NCBI RefSeq assembly: GCF_002174305.1
Contig: NZ_MIJB01000019.1
Location: forward strand, 94,001 to 158,000
From: Aeromicrobium sp. PE09-221
GTDB lineage: Bacteria > Actinomycetota > Actinomycetes > Propionibacteriales > Nocardioidaceae
Length of the DNA stretch: 64,000 bases
Direction of reading: 5' to 3'
Shown in pieces: positions 53,112 through 62,057 of the stretch. The notes below the pieces were generated by a model. The model searched no databases. It worked only from the letters and a program-made list of their open reading frames with translations, and was not told the origin of the DNA. The translations under genes and the position numbers were made by a program. Position 1 is the stretch's first letter; each line of letters opens with the position of its first letter.

Positions 53112-54559
53112 CCGGGATCGACCTGGACGCGCTGGGGCGAGACGACTCCTGGGAGGGTGTGCGGGCCCTCGTCGCGGGCTTCGGGGTGAGCGGTTTCGCC
53201 GCGGCGGACACCCTCACGCATCTCGGTGCCGCGGTCATCGCGGTGGATGCATCGGAAGGCGATGCCGCACGGCGTGAGCAGGCAGTCCTGCTCAGGATCC
53301 TGGGCGCCGATGTCCGCCTCGGACCCGGCGCCACCGACACCCTTCCCGATGACATCGACGTCGTGGTGACCTCGCCGGGATGGCGTCCGGACACGCCGCT
53401 GCTGGCCGAGGCCGCCGAGCGCGGCATCCCGATCTGGGGCGAGGTCGAGCTCGCCTGGCGGCTGCGCGGCCCGGATGCCGCGCCGTGGCTCGCCGTGACC
53501 GGCACCAATGGCAAGACCACGACGGTCCAGATGCTCGAGCAGATCCTGCTCGCCGCTGGACTGCGGGCACGGGCGGTCGGCAATGTCGGCACGCCGGTGC
53601 TCGAGGCCGTCATGGATCCCGAGGGCTACGACGTGCTGGCGGTCGAGCTCTCCAGCTTCCAGCTGCATTGGATCTCGTCGATGTCCGCTGAGGCGGCGGC
53701 CGTCCTGAATATCGCTCCCGACCACTACGACTGGCACGGGGGAGCGGACGCCTACGCGACCGCCAAGGGCCGCGTCTACGAGAACGTGCAGCGGGCCTGT
53801 GTCTACAACGTGGCCGATCCCATGACGCGGCGACTCGTCGAGGATGCCGATGTGATCGAGGGGGCACGGGCGATCGGCTTCACCCGCGGCGTGCCCGGGC
53901 TCAGCGAGCTGGGAGTCGTCGACGACCTGCTGGCGGACCGTGCCTTCGTGGAGAACCGCGCTGAGCAGGCGGCCGAGCTGGGGTCGCTCGACGATCTCTA
54001 CGACGACGCGCCCCATGTGATCGAGAACGCCCTCGCCGCGGCCGCGCTCGCCCGGGCTCACGGGGTCGAGCCCGCCGCGGTCAGAGCGGGTCTGCGTGCC
54101 TTCCGTCCAGGGCCGCATCGCGTCGCGGAGGTCGGCCGGATCGGCGGCATCCGCTATGTCGACGACTCCAAGGCCACCAACCCGCACGCGGCCGCTGCGG
54201 CGTTGTCCGCGGTCGAGAGTGCGGTGTGGATCGCCGGTGGACTCGCCAAGGGCGCGACCTTCGACGACCTGGTCGCGGGTGCCCGCGACCGTCTGCGCGC
54301 CGTCGTGCTGATCGGCCGGGACCGTGCTCTCATCGCCGAAGCGTTGGCGCGACACGCGCCCGAGGTGCCGGTCGTCGAGGTCGAGACGAGCGAGGATGAC
54401 CTCATGGATCGTGTGGTCGAGGTCGCGTCGTCGTTCGCCGGCGACGGTGACACGGTGCTTCTCGCTCCGGCCTGCGCGTCCATGGACCAGTTCACCGACT
54501 ACGCGCAGCGTGGCGAGTCGTTCGCCGAGGCGGTCCGACGTCTCGCCGACCGCACGTAG
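53108..54559 (+). CDS. murD: UDP-MurNAc-L-alanine:D-glutamate ligase
   Basis: 483 aa. It adds D-glutamate to UDP-MurNAc-L-Ala. Rossmann-like start [19 protein letters not shown] loop [15 protein letters not shown], and [13 protein letters not shown] in the C-terminal domain. GTG 53108 overlaps the mraY stop. A gap of 56 bp and two MSERSER peptide copies separate it from ftsW. It is the fourth ligase in this coupled set together with MurC, MurE and MurF. Confidence 0.96.
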   Translation: MTGIDLDALGRDDSWEGVRALVAGFGVSGFAAADTLTHLGAAVIAVDASEGDAARREQAVLLRILGADVRLGPGATDTLPDDIDVVVTSPGWRPDTPLLAEAAERGIPIWGEVELAWRLRGPDAAPWLAVTGTNGKTTTVQMLEQILLAAGLRARAVGNVGTPVLEAVMDPEGYDVLAVELSSFQLHWISSMSAEAAAVLNIAPDHYDWHGGADAYATAKGRVYENVQRACVYNVADPMTRRLVEDADVIEGARAIGFTRGVPGLSELGVVDDLLADRAFVENRAEQAAELGSLDDLYDDAPHVIENALAAAALARAHGVEPAAVRAGLRAFRPGPHRVAEVGRIGGIRYVDDSKATNPHAAAAALSAVESAVWIAGGLAKGATFDDLVAGARDRLRAVVLIGRDRALIAEALARHAPEVPVVEVETSEDDLMDRVVEVASSFAGDGDTVLLAPACASMDQFTDYAQRGESFAEAVRRLADRT

Positions 54560-54615
54560 TCCCTACCAGCTCTCTTCCTTCCCCGATCTTCCCCGCCTCG
54601 CCGAAGGACCCGACC

Positions 54616-54702
54616 ATGAGTGAGCGCAGCGAGCGAATCATTCAGCGCTTTGTCATGCCGGCATCGCCGTATTCTGTTTTTCTTCTGGTGGTGGCGGCAT
54701 GA
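54616..54702 (+). CDS. MSERSER bridging peptide, first tandem copy before ftsW (28 aa)
   Basis: It begins MSERSERIIQRF, continues VMPASPYSVF and ends LLVVAA. GAAGGA (54603-54608) lies 7 nt upstream as a ribosome site. Its TGA overlaps the start of the second copy (ATGA). The hydrophobic C-terminal half (VFLLVVAA) could interact with the membrane during synthesis. Translation is inferred from the ribosome site and couplings. Confidence 0.65.
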   Translation: MSERSERIIQRFVMPASPYSVFLLVVAA

Positions 54703-54781
54703 GTGAGCGCAGCGAGCGAATCATTCAGCGCTTTGTCATGCCGGCATCGCCGTATTCTGTTTTTCTTCTGGTGGTGGCGGC
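54616..54781 (+). repeat. two perfect 83-bp tandem units before ftsW
   Basis: 54616-54698 and 54699-54781 are identical. Each unit runs from one ATG to the base before the next ATG. The third ATG is that of ftsW, whose MSE start continues the first 10 bases of the unit. Confidence 0.95.
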
Positions 54782-54785
54782 ATGA
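54699..54785 (+). CDS. MSERSER bridging peptide, second tandem copy before ftsW (28 aa)
   Basis: Identical in DNA to the first copy over the whole 83-bp unit. Its start overlaps the stop of copy one and its stop overlaps the ftsW ATG, each as ATGA. Ribosomes reaching ftsW would therefore pass two identical minigenes. Confidence 0.62.
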   Translation: MSERSERIIQRFVMPASPYSVFLLVVAA

Positions 54786-56011
54786 GTGAGTCTCGTACGA
54801 GCACTCGACCCAGAGGCAGCGCTGCGCCGCGCCGTGCCTCCGCGGCCATGGAGTCGGTGCGCCAGGTGCTGGCGCGACCGCTCGCGTCCTATCAGCTCGT
54901 CCTGGGTCTCACGGCGATCCTGCTGGGCCTCGGACTCATCATGGTGCTGAGCGCCAGCTCGGTCTTCGCGCTGCGCACCTACGGGGACTCCTTCTACATC
55001 GCGATCCGGCAGGTGATCTTCGCCGCGCTCGGCGTGGTGGGCTTCCTGATCGTGCTGCGGATGCCGCTGAGCAAGCTGCGGATGCTGATCCGCCCCGTCC
55101 TGTTGATCGTCGTCGTGCTCATCGGCCTGACCTTCACTCCACTGGGCCTGGAGATCAACGGCAATCGCAACTGGCTGCCGCTGTTCGGCGGATTCAACCT
55201 GCAGCCCTCCGAGCTCGCCAAGCTGGTGCTGGTGCTGTGGATCGCCGACCTGTACGACCGACGGCACAAGTACCTCGGCACGCCGCGCTACATCCTCACG
55301 CCGATGCTCCCTGTGGCCGGTGCGGTGGCGGCGATGGTCGTCGCGCAGGACGACCTCGGAACCGCCCTCGTGCTCTTCGCGGTGATCGTCGGGATGCTGT
55401 GGGTGGCCGGTCTGCCGGCCCGGTACATGTGGTTCCTGGGCTTGGTGATCGGCGTCGTTTCGGTGTTCTTCGTCGCCACGGCTCCTCACCGCGTGACGCG
55501 CATGCTGAGTTTCCTCGACCCGACCGCGGATCCCGAAGGCGCCGGTCATCAATCGATCAAGGCGATGATGGCCTTCGCCCGCGGTGGATTCGGCGGGGTG
55601 GGGCTCGGCCAGAGCCGGCAGAAGTGGGGCGCGTTGCCTGAGGCGCACAATGACTTCATCCTGGCTGTGATCGGTGAGGAGCTCGGCCTGGCCGGGACCC
55701 TCGTGCTCTTGGCGCTTTTCGTCATGCTGGGCTTCGTCGGCTTTCGGATCGCCATGCGCGCCCGCGATCGCTTCGCGCGGTACACGGCGGCGGGCATCAC
55801 GATCTGGCTGCTGTCGCAGGCGATCATCAATGTCGGCATGGTGGTCGGCCTGCTGCCGGTCATCGGCATCCCGCTGCCGCTCATCTCGTACGGAGGGTCC
55901 AGCCTGCTCGCCACACTCGTCGGACTCGGCTTCCTCGCCAAGTGCGCCACCACCGAACCAGGGGCGGCGCGTGCCCTGGCCACCAGCCGTCGTCGCAAGG
56001 CGGCGGTGTGA
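54782..56011 (+). CDS. ftsW: SEDS peptidoglycan glycosyltransferase FtsW
   Basis: 409 aa and about ten membrane helices. LGLIMVLSASSVFA at the first helix, FQLQPSELAKL-like NLQPSELAKLVLV, and PLPLISYGGSSLLATLVGLG near the end are SEDS signatures. It polymerises septal glycan with FtsI. ATG 54782 overlaps the stop of the second MSERSER peptide. The stop overlaps the murG GTG. A basic head (about 1-35) precedes helix 1. Confidence 0.95.
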   Translation: MSESRTSTRPRGSAAPRRASAAMESVRQVLARPLASYQLVLGLTAILLGLGLIMVLSASSVFALRTYGDSFYIAIRQVIFAALGVVGFLIVLRMPLSKLRMLIRPVLLIVVVLIGLTFTPLGLEINGNRNWLPLFGGFNLQPSELAKLVLVLWIADLYDRRHKYLGTPRYILTPMLPVAGAVAAMVVAQDDLGTALVLFAVIVGMLWVAGLPARYMWFLGLVIGVVSVFFVATAPHRVTRMLSFLDPTADPEGAGHQSIKAMMAFARGGFGGVGLGQSRQKWGALPEAHNDFILAVIGEELGLAGTLVLLALFVMLGFVGFRIAMRARDRFARYTAAGITIWLLSQAIINVGMVVGLLPVIGIPLPLISYGGSSLLATLVGLGFLAKCATTEPGAARALATSRRRKAAV

Positions 56012-57093
56012 CGATGCGCGTGCTGCTCGCCGGCGGGGGGACCGCCGGACACACCTCGCCTTTGTTGGCCACGGCGGCCGTGTTGAGTGCCGCCGGCGAT
56101 GATCTGGTGTGCCTCGGCACTCCGCGTGGTCTGGAGGTCGAGCTCGTGCCGGCCGCCGGCTATGAGCTCGAGTTGGTGCCTCCCGTGCCGCTCCCGCGCC
56201 GTCCGGGCGCCGACCTCGTCAAGGTGCCCGTCCGGCTGCGACGCACCGTGAAGGCCACGCTTGACGTGATCGACCGGTTCTCGCCCGATGTCGTGGTGGG
56301 TTTCGGGGGCTATGTCTCCGTACCGGCGTATCTCGCGGCGCGGCGCCGCAAGCTGCCGATCGTCGTCCACGAGGGCAATGCGCTGCCGGGCATCGCCAAC
56401 AAGCTGGGAGCCCGGTTCACCCAGCATGTGGCCACGAGCTTCCCGGACACGGTGCTGCCGCGTGCGCAGTATCTGGGCCTGCCGATCCGGCGCGAGATCG
56501 CCTCACTCGATCGGCGCGCCGAGCGCGATGAGGCCCGGCGGTTCTTCGACCTCGATCCTGAGCGTCCGACCATCCTGGTGACGGGCGGGTCGCAGGGCGC
56601 GCGCCGTATCAACCAGGCGATGGCGGGTGCCGCCCCGGCCCTCGCCGCGGCCGGTGTGCAGGTGCTCCATGCCGCCGGCCGGCCCGAGGAGGTTCCGGTC
56701 GAGCCCGAGCCCGGTGCCCCGCCCTATCGGGTCATCCCGTTCATCGAGCGCATGGACCTGGCCTACGCCGCCGCGGACTTCACGGTCTGCCGGTCGGGGG
56801 CCAATACGGTCACCGAGGTCGCCGCGGTGGGTCTTCCGGCAGCCTTCGTGCCCCTGCCGATCGGCAACGGGGAACAAGCCCTGAACGCCCATCCCGTCGT
56901 CGAGGCCGGGGGAGGCGTGCTGATCGACGATGTGGCGTTCACCTCGGCCTGGGTCGAACAGGCCGTCATCCCGCTGGTGACCGACCCCGCCGCACTCGAT
57001 CAGATGTCGGCGGCGGCATCAGATATCGTCCGCGCAGATGCCGCCGAGCGGCTCGCCGAGCTGATCCACCTGGCGGGAGGGGAGAGCCGGTGA
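56008..57093 (+). CDS. murG: lipid II synthase (UDP-GlcNAc:lipid I transferase)
   Basis: 361 aa. It transfers GlcNAc to lipid I on the inner membrane face. VLLAGGGTAGHTSPLLA (donor loop), VVGFGGYVSVPAYLAA, VTGGSQGARRIN and SGANTVTEVAAVGLPAAFVPLP are MurG motifs. GTG 56008 overlaps the ftsW stop; ATG 56014 (MRVLLAGG) is an alternative. The stop overlaps murC (GTGA). Confidence 0.95.
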   Translation: MTMRVLLAGGGTAGHTSPLLATAAVLSAAGDDLVCLGTPRGLEVELVPAAGYELELVPPVPLPRRPGADLVKVPVRLRRTVKATLDVIDRFSPDVVVGFGGYVSVPAYLAARRRKLPIVVHEGNALPGIANKLGARFTQHVATSFPDTVLPRAQYLGLPIRREIASLDRRAERDEARRFFDLDPERPTILVTGGSQGARRINQAMAGAAPALAAAGVQVLHAAGRPEEVPVEPEPGAPPYRVIPFIERMDLAYAAADFTVCRSGANTVTEVAAVGLPAAFVPLPIGNGEQALNAHPVVEAGGGVLIDDVAFTSAWVEQAVIPLVTDPAALDQMSAAASDIVRADAAERLAELIHLAGGESR

Positions 57094-58490
57094 GGATCCC
57101 GGTCCCCGAGCACGTCCTGCCGGCCGCGGAGCTCGGCACGGTGCACTTCATCGGCATCGGCGGTGCCGGGTTGTCGGCCATCGCACGGATCATGGCGCAG
57201 CGAGGCCTGCGGGTGCAGGGCTCGGACGCACGCGACTCGGAGATCCTGGAGGCCCTGCGGGCCGAGGGCATCGAGTGCTTCGTCGGCCAGAGTGACGAGC
57301 ACATCGCCGGTGTCGACACGGTCATCGCGAGTACCGCGGTCCGTGAGGACAATCCGGAGATCCTGGCCGCCCAGCAGCGTGGCGTGCGGCTGTGGCCGCG
57401 CTCGGCGGGTCTGGCCGCGCTGATGACCCCTCCCACCGTCACCGTGGCGGTGGCCGGCACGCACGGCAAGACCACCACCACCGCGATGCTGACCTGTGCG
57501 CTGCAGGGTGCCGGCGCGGATCCGTCGTTCGCGATCGGGGCCCAGATCCCCTCGCTCGGCACCAACGCCCGGGCGGGCTCCGACGATGTCTTCGTGGTGG
57601 AGGCCGATGAGAGCGACGGCGCCTTCCTGCACTACCACCCGCAGGTGGCCCTGGTCACGAATGTCGATGCCGACCATCTCGACGTGTGGGGGAGCGTGGA
57701 GGCCTATGAGCAGGCCTTCGCCGACTTCATCGCGACGGTCGAGACCACCGTGGTGCTGGGCGTCGATGATCCGGGAGCCGGCCGGCTCGCGGAGCTGGCT
57801 CGTTCGGTCGGGCTGCGGGTGGTGACGGTCGGACTCGACGTCCCCGCCGATGTCACCGCCCACGACCTGCGGGTCGAGCGGGGCCGCACGCTGTTCACCG
57901 CCGCGGTCGGCGGTGTTCTGGTGCCGCTCGAGCTGGCTGTGCCGGGCCATCACTACGCTCAGGACGCGCTGCTGGCGTTGGCGGCGGGCTGGGTGCTCGG
58001 CCACGAGCCGTCGGCGCTGGCCCGCGGGCTCGGCGACTATGCGGGTGCCGCGCGACGCATGGAGTACAAGGGCGAGGCCGGAGGAGTGCGGGTCTACGAC
58101 TCGTACGCGCATCATCCGACCGAGCTCGTGGCCGACCTGGCCGCGGCGCGGCAGGTGGCCGACGGTGCGCGTCTCGTGGCGGTGTTCCAGCCCCATCTGG
58201 TCAGCAGGACCCGCATCTTCGGCTCGTTGATGGGTCAGGCCCTCTCCGCGGCCGACGAGGTCGCGGTGGTCGACATCTACCTGGCCCGCGAGGATCCGGA
58301 CCCGGAGGTCACGGCTCAGCTCGTCGCCGATGCCGTGACGGGGGTGCCGGCCCAGGCGATCGGTCCGGTCGACGAAGCCGCCGACCGGCTCGCGGCGCTG
58401 GTACGCCCAGGTGACGTCCTGGTGACGCTCGGTGCCGGAGACATCACCGAGGTCGGGCCGCGGTTGCTGGCGCTGTTGGAGAGCCGGTGA
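57090..58490 (+). CDS. murC: UDP-MurNAc:L-alanine ligase
   Basis: 466 aa. First ligase of the stem peptide. VHFIGIGGAGLSAIARIM (UDP-sugar binding), AVAGTHGKTTTTAML (ATP) and YDSYAHHPTELVADL (C-terminal domain) are signature motifs. GTG 57090 overlaps the murG stop and its own stop overlaps ftsQ (GTGA), so murG-murC-ftsQ are tightly coupled. Confidence 0.96.
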   Translation: MRIPVPEHVLPAAELGTVHFIGIGGAGLSAIARIMAQRGLRVQGSDARDSEILEALRAEGIECFVGQSDEHIAGVDTVIASTAVREDNPEILAAQQRGVRLWPRSAGLAALMTPPTVTVAVAGTHGKTTTTAMLTCALQGAGADPSFAIGAQIPSLGTNARAGSDDVFVVEADESDGAFLHYHPQVALVTNVDADHLDVWGSVEAYEQAFADFIATVETTVVLGVDDPGAGRLAELARSVGLRVVTVGLDVPADVTAHDLRVERGRTLFTAAVGGVLVPLELAVPGHHYAQDALLALAAGWVLGHEPSALARGLGDYAGAARRMEYKGEAGGVRVYDSYAHHPTELVADLAAARQVADGARLVAVFQPHLVSRTRIFGSLMGQALSAADEVAVVDIYLAREDPDPEVTAQLVADAVTGVPAQAIGPVDEAADRLAALVRPGDVLVTLGAGDITEVGPRLLALLESR

Positions 58491-59203
58491 CGAGGACCGC
58501 CTTCGAGGAGCGGATGCGTCAGCGGCGCCGCCGCCGTTGGAAGCGTGGGCTGCTGGCTGTGCTGGTGGTCGCGCTGGTGGGGGTGGCGGTGTGGGCGGTC
58601 TGGTTCTCCGATCTGCTGGTGGCGCAGAAGGTCCGGGTGAGCGGCGTCGAGCAGCTCACCGAGGAGCAGGTGATCCAGGCCGCGGAGGTGCCACTCGGCA
58701 CGCCGCTGGCCCGACTCGACGCCGAGACGATCGAGGAGCGCGTGACCGATGCGTTGCCCCCGGCCTTGACGGTGGATGTCTCGCGCGGCTGGCCCGATGC
58801 GGTGAGCGTCTCGGTCACCGAGCGTGAGGCGGTCGCCTGGGTCCAGCAGGGGGCCGGGCCATGGCTGGTCGACGGCGATGGGGTGGCCTTCCTCCCGGCC
58901 GATCCGCCGCCGGAGGGCCTCCTGGAGCTCCAGGCCGATACCGACGACGAGGCCGTGCTCGCCTCAGCGGCTCAAGTCGCCGACGACGTACGGAGCATCG
59001 ATCCGGCGCTCGCCGGCGGCGTGGCCCAGGTGCGGGCCGAGACCGTGGACTCCGTGGAGTTGGCACTGGCCGACGGCCGGATGATCGTGTGGGGGAGCGC
59101 GGGGGAGGCGAAGGCCAAGCTCCGGGTGCTCAAGGTGCTGCTGAACCTCCCCGCGAGCGTGTACGACGTGAGCGTTCCCACGCGGCCCACCACGCGCGAG
59201 TGA
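58487..59203 (+). CDS. ftsQ: cell division protein FtsQ/DivIB
   Basis: 238 aa. A short basic cytoplasmic head (RMRQRRRRRWKRG) is followed by one membrane helix (LLAVLVVALVGVAVWAVWF), a POTRA domain (VAQKVRVSGVEQLTEEQVIQAAEV) and the beta domain. It is a divisome scaffold. GTG 58487 overlaps the murC stop. A 221-bp leader with structured AT-rich DNA follows before ftsZ. Confidence 0.94.
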   Translation: MTRTAFEERMRQRRRRRWKRGLLAVLVVALVGVAVWAVWFSDLLVAQKVRVSGVEQLTEEQVIQAAEVPLGTPLARLDAETIEERVTDALPPALTVDVSRGWPDAVSVSVTEREAVAWVQQGAGPWLVDGDGVAFLPADPPPEGLLELQADTDDEAVLASAAQVADDVRSIDPALAGGVAQVRAETVDSVELALADGRMIVWGSAGEAKAKLRVLKVLLNLPASVYDVSVPTRPTTRE

Positions 59204-59339
59204 ACTCTTCCTCGGGGAGCGGAACACGCCACTCGGCACCGTCTCAGGCCTTCAGGTCGACGTGATCGCAGAGATGCGGTGTCGCCCGGCGTGTTGGCGG
59301 GATCGACCGCCGGACGGCACCTAGAGTCTTCTTCATCGA

Positions 59340-59381
59340 GAGGTTGACATAACTATAAACCTCGACCTGAGGGTTAAGGTT
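59340..59381 (+). promoter_or_regulatory. AT-rich inverted-repeat block in ftsZ leader
   Basis: TTGACA (59344-59349) is followed by TAACTATAAA. GAGGTT (59340-59345) and GAGGGTT (59369-59375) can each pair with the central AACCTC (59358-59363), and AAGGTT follows (59376-59381). An upstream -10-like TAGAGT is at 59322-59327. It probably holds the ftsZ promoter and/or a competing-hairpin leader. No clean -35/-10 pair with 16-18 bp spacing was found. Confidence 0.55.
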
Positions 59382-59424
59382 CACAGTCTCACTCACGGCA
59401 GTCAGCGAACGAAGGGCAAGGCAG

Positions 59425-60621
59425 ATGGCGGTTCAGAACTACCTCGCGGTGATCAAGGTGGTCGGCATCGGCGGCGGCGGCGTCAACGCCGTCAACCGCA
59501 TGATCGAGGTCGGTCTCAAGGGTGTCGAGTTCATCGCCATCAACACCGACGCCCAGGCGCTGCTCATGAGCGATGCCGATGTCAAGCTCGACGTCGGCCG
59601 CGACTCCACCCGTGGTCTCGGAGCGGGGGCCAACCCCGAGATCGGCCAGAAGGCCGCCGAGGACCACGCCGACGAGATCGAAGCGGCCCTCAAGGGTGCC
59701 GACATGGTCTTCGTCACCGCGGGCGAGGGCGGCGGCACCGGCACCGGCGGCGCCCCGGTCGTCGCCCGGATCGCCCGCTCGCTCGGCGCGCTGACCATCG
59801 GCGTCGTCACCCGGCCCTTCAAGTTCGAGGGCCGCAGCCGGTCCAATCAGGCCGACAACGGCATCCAGCGGCTGCGCGAAGAGGTCGACACCCTCATCGT
59901 CATCCCCAATGACCGCCTGCTCTCGATCAGCGATCCCAATGTCAGCCTCCTCGACTCCTTCCGCCAAGCCGATCAAGTGCTGTACCAGGGCGTCTCGGGC
60001 ATCACCGACCTCATCACCACGCCGGGCCTCATCAATCTCGACTTCGCCGACGTCAAGTCGGTCATGAGCGATGCCGGTTCCGCCCTGATGGGCATCGGCT
60101 CGGCCCGTGGTGAGCAGCGCGCCGCCGTGGCAGCCGAGATGGCCGTGTCGAGTCCGCTCCTGGAGGCATCCATCGAGGGCGCCCGCGGCGTGCTGCTGTC
60201 CATCGCGGGCGGCTCGGATCTCGGGCTCTTCGAGATCAACGAGGCAGCCGGCATGGTCAGCGACGCCGTGCACCCCGAGGCCAACATCATCTTCGGCGCC
60301 GTCATCGACGACTCGCTCGGAGACGAAGTGCGCGTGACTGTCATCGCCGCCGGCTTCGACGGTGGCGAACCCAAGGCCCGGGATGCCTCGCAGCCCGCGC
60401 TGCTGCGCGGTGAGCCCGCGCAGCCGGCGGCCACGGAGCAGCCTCGGCAGACTCCCGCCGCACCGTCCTCGCAGCCCGGCAGCGCGGCACCCCGTCAGGA
60501 GCCGCCGCGTCATCAGGCGCCCCCGGCGACCTCCCCGGAGCCCGCCCCACGCCCGGAGCCTGAGCCGGCCTCGCAGAGCGATTTCAACGACGGGCTGGAC
60601 GTCCCGGACTTCCTGCGCTGA
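59425..60621 (+). CDS. ftsZ: cell division GTPase FtsZ
   Basis: 398 aa. Tubulin-like GTPase forming the Z-ring. [14 protein letters not shown], the tubulin signature [13 protein letters not shown], and [13 protein letters not shown] [17 protein letters not shown] (T7 loop side) are seen. A Pro/Gln-rich linker (about 325-385) leads to the conserved C-terminal peptide DVPDFLR, which binds SepF and others. ATG 59425 follows AAGG. It is preceded by its own leader with candidate promoter elements. Confidence 0.98.
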   Translation: MAVQNYLAVIKVVGIGGGGVNAVNRMIEVGLKGVEFIAINTDAQALLMSDADVKLDVGRDSTRGLGAGANPEIGQKAAEDHADEIEAALKGADMVFVTAGEGGGTGTGGAPVVARIARSLGALTIGVVTRPFKFEGRSRSNQADNGIQRLREEVDTLIVIPNDRLLSISDPNVSLLDSFRQADQVLYQGVSGITDLITTPGLINLDFADVKSVMSDAGSALMGIGSARGEQRAAVAAEMAVSSPLLEASIEGARGVLLSIAGGSDLGLFEINEAAGMVSDAVHPEANIIFGAVIDDSLGDEVRVTVIAAGFDGGEPKARDASQPALLRGEPAQPAATEQPRQTPAAPSSQPGSAAPRQEPPRHQAPPATSPEPAPRPEPEPASQSDFNDGLDVPDFLR

Positions 60622-60623
60622 CA

Positions 60624-61289
60624 GTGTTCTCGCATCGCGAGCGCCACGGACGGGCCGAGTTCGCGGTCACCGATGCCCGCAGCGATCTGCGTACGGGGGA
60701 TCCGGCCGCCCTCGAGCGCCTCTCGGGGGCCTTCGCCGGGCTCCCGATCGCGCTCATGCATCAGGTGCACGGTGTCGAGATCGCCCCCGCGGACCCAGCC
60801 GCGACACCGACCGCCGATGCGCTGCTCGTCGAAGGTCCCGGTGTGGTCGCGGCCGTCCGAGTCGCCGACTGCGTGCCGATCGTACTGGCCGACGATCGCC
60901 TCCCACTGGGAGCGGTGGTCCACGCCGGCCGCTCCGGCACCGCCGAGGGCATCGTCCCGGCCACCATCGCGCGTCTGCGGTCCGAGGGCGCCGCATCCCT
61001 CCGCGCGTGGATCGGACCGCATGTGTGCGGCCGCTGCTATGAGGTGCCCGCCGCGCTGGCGGCGGAGGTCGAGGGGCGCGTTCCCGGGTCCTCCTCGACC
61101 ACGTCGTGGGGGACCCCCTCGATCGACCTCGGCGCGGCCGTGACGTCCCAGCTCAGCGCCGAGCAGGTGACGATCACCGATCTCGGCACCTGCACGCTGG
61201 AGGACGAGCGGTTCCACTCCTACCGGCGCGATGGCGATCGGGCGGGACGATTCGCCATGCTCCTGACGATGCACGAGGAGGACGAGTGA
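60624..61289 (+). CDS. pgeF: peptidoglycan editing factor PgeF (YfiH family)
   Basis: 221 aa. LMHQVHGVEI, RVADCVPIVLAD, VVHAGRSGTAEGIV and IGPHVCGRCYEVP carry the His, Cys and His that bind metal in this family. It prevents misincorporation of serine for alanine in the stem peptide and was formerly called laccase or multicopper polyphenol oxidase. GTG 60624 lies 2 bp after ftsZ. The stop overlaps the YggS gene (GTGA). Confidence 0.92.
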   Translation: MFSHRERHGRAEFAVTDARSDLRTGDPAALERLSGAFAGLPIALMHQVHGVEIAPADPAATPTADALLVEGPGVVAAVRVADCVPIVLADDRLPLGAVVHAGRSGTAEGIVPATIARLRSEGAASLRAWIGPHVCGRCYEVPAALAAEVEGRVPGSSSTTSWGTPSIDLGAAVTSQLSAEQVTITDLGTCTLEDERFHSYRRDGDRAGRFAMLLTMHEEDE

Positions 61290-62014
61290 CCGATCGATCC
61301 ACGAGTCGGGACGACGAGCTGCGCCGGCGACTCTGCCTCGTCGAGGACGAGATCGCGGCGGCCTGCGTGGCCGCCGGACGCTCTCGCGAGGAGCTCACCC
61401 TCGTGGCGATCACCAAGACCTATCCGGCCTCGGATGTCGCATCGCTCGCCGCGCTGGGGGTCACAGACGTGGGGGAGAACCGACACCCCGAGGCGCGGGA
61501 CAAGCGTGAGGAGCTCGAAGATGTCCTCCCCGGGGGCGCGCACATGCCCCGGCTCCACTTCGTCGGTGGGCTGCAGACCAACAAAGCCGGTCAGGTGGCC
61601 CGATACGCCGATGTCGTGCAGAGCGTCGACCGGCTCAAGCTGGCCCGATCGCTCTCGCGAGGGGCTGAAGCGGCTGAACGGGAGATCGAGGTCCTCGTGC
61701 AGGTCGACTTCGGCGGGGAGGACGCCGGCCGCGCCGGCGCCGAACCCGCTGAGGTGCCGGCGCTCGCCGACACCATCGCCGAGCTGCCAGGGCTTCGGCT
61801 CCGCGGTGTGATGACCGTCGCACCGCTCGGCGCGGACCCCGCCTCGAGCTTCGAGCACCTGGCGAGGATCGGCGAACGACTCCGCCAGGATCATCCGGCC
61901 GCCGACATCGTGTCGGCCGGCATGAGCGGCGATTTCGCCACGGCGATCGCCCACGGCGCGACACACCTGCGGATCGGTCGTTCGATCCTCGGGGAACGAC
62001 CTCCATTGCAGTAA
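61286..62014 (+). CDS. yggS: PLP homeostasis protein (YggS/PLPBP)
   Basis: 242 aa. The PLP lysine lies in LVAITKTYPASD. GENRHPEARDKREEL, LHFVGGLQTNKAGQVARYADVVQSVD and GMSGDFATAIAHGATHLRIG are family motifs. It is a TIM-barrel PLP carrier that keeps vitamin B6 balanced. GTG 61286 overlaps the pgeF stop. sepF follows after 43 bp. Confidence 0.94.
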   Translation: MTDRSTSRDDELRRRLCLVEDEIAAACVAAGRSREELTLVAITKTYPASDVASLAALGVTDVGENRHPEARDKREELEDVLPGGAHMPRLHFVGGLQTNKAGQVARYADVVQSVDRLKLARSLSRGAEAAEREIEVLVQVDFGGEDAGRAGAEPAEVPALADTIAELPGLRLRGVMTVAPLGADPASSFEHLARIGERLRQDHPAADIVSAGMSGDFATAIAHGATHLRIGRSILGERPPLQ

Positions 62015-62057
62015 CCTCGCACTAGACCACCCAACGCACGACACTGACGGAGAAGCC

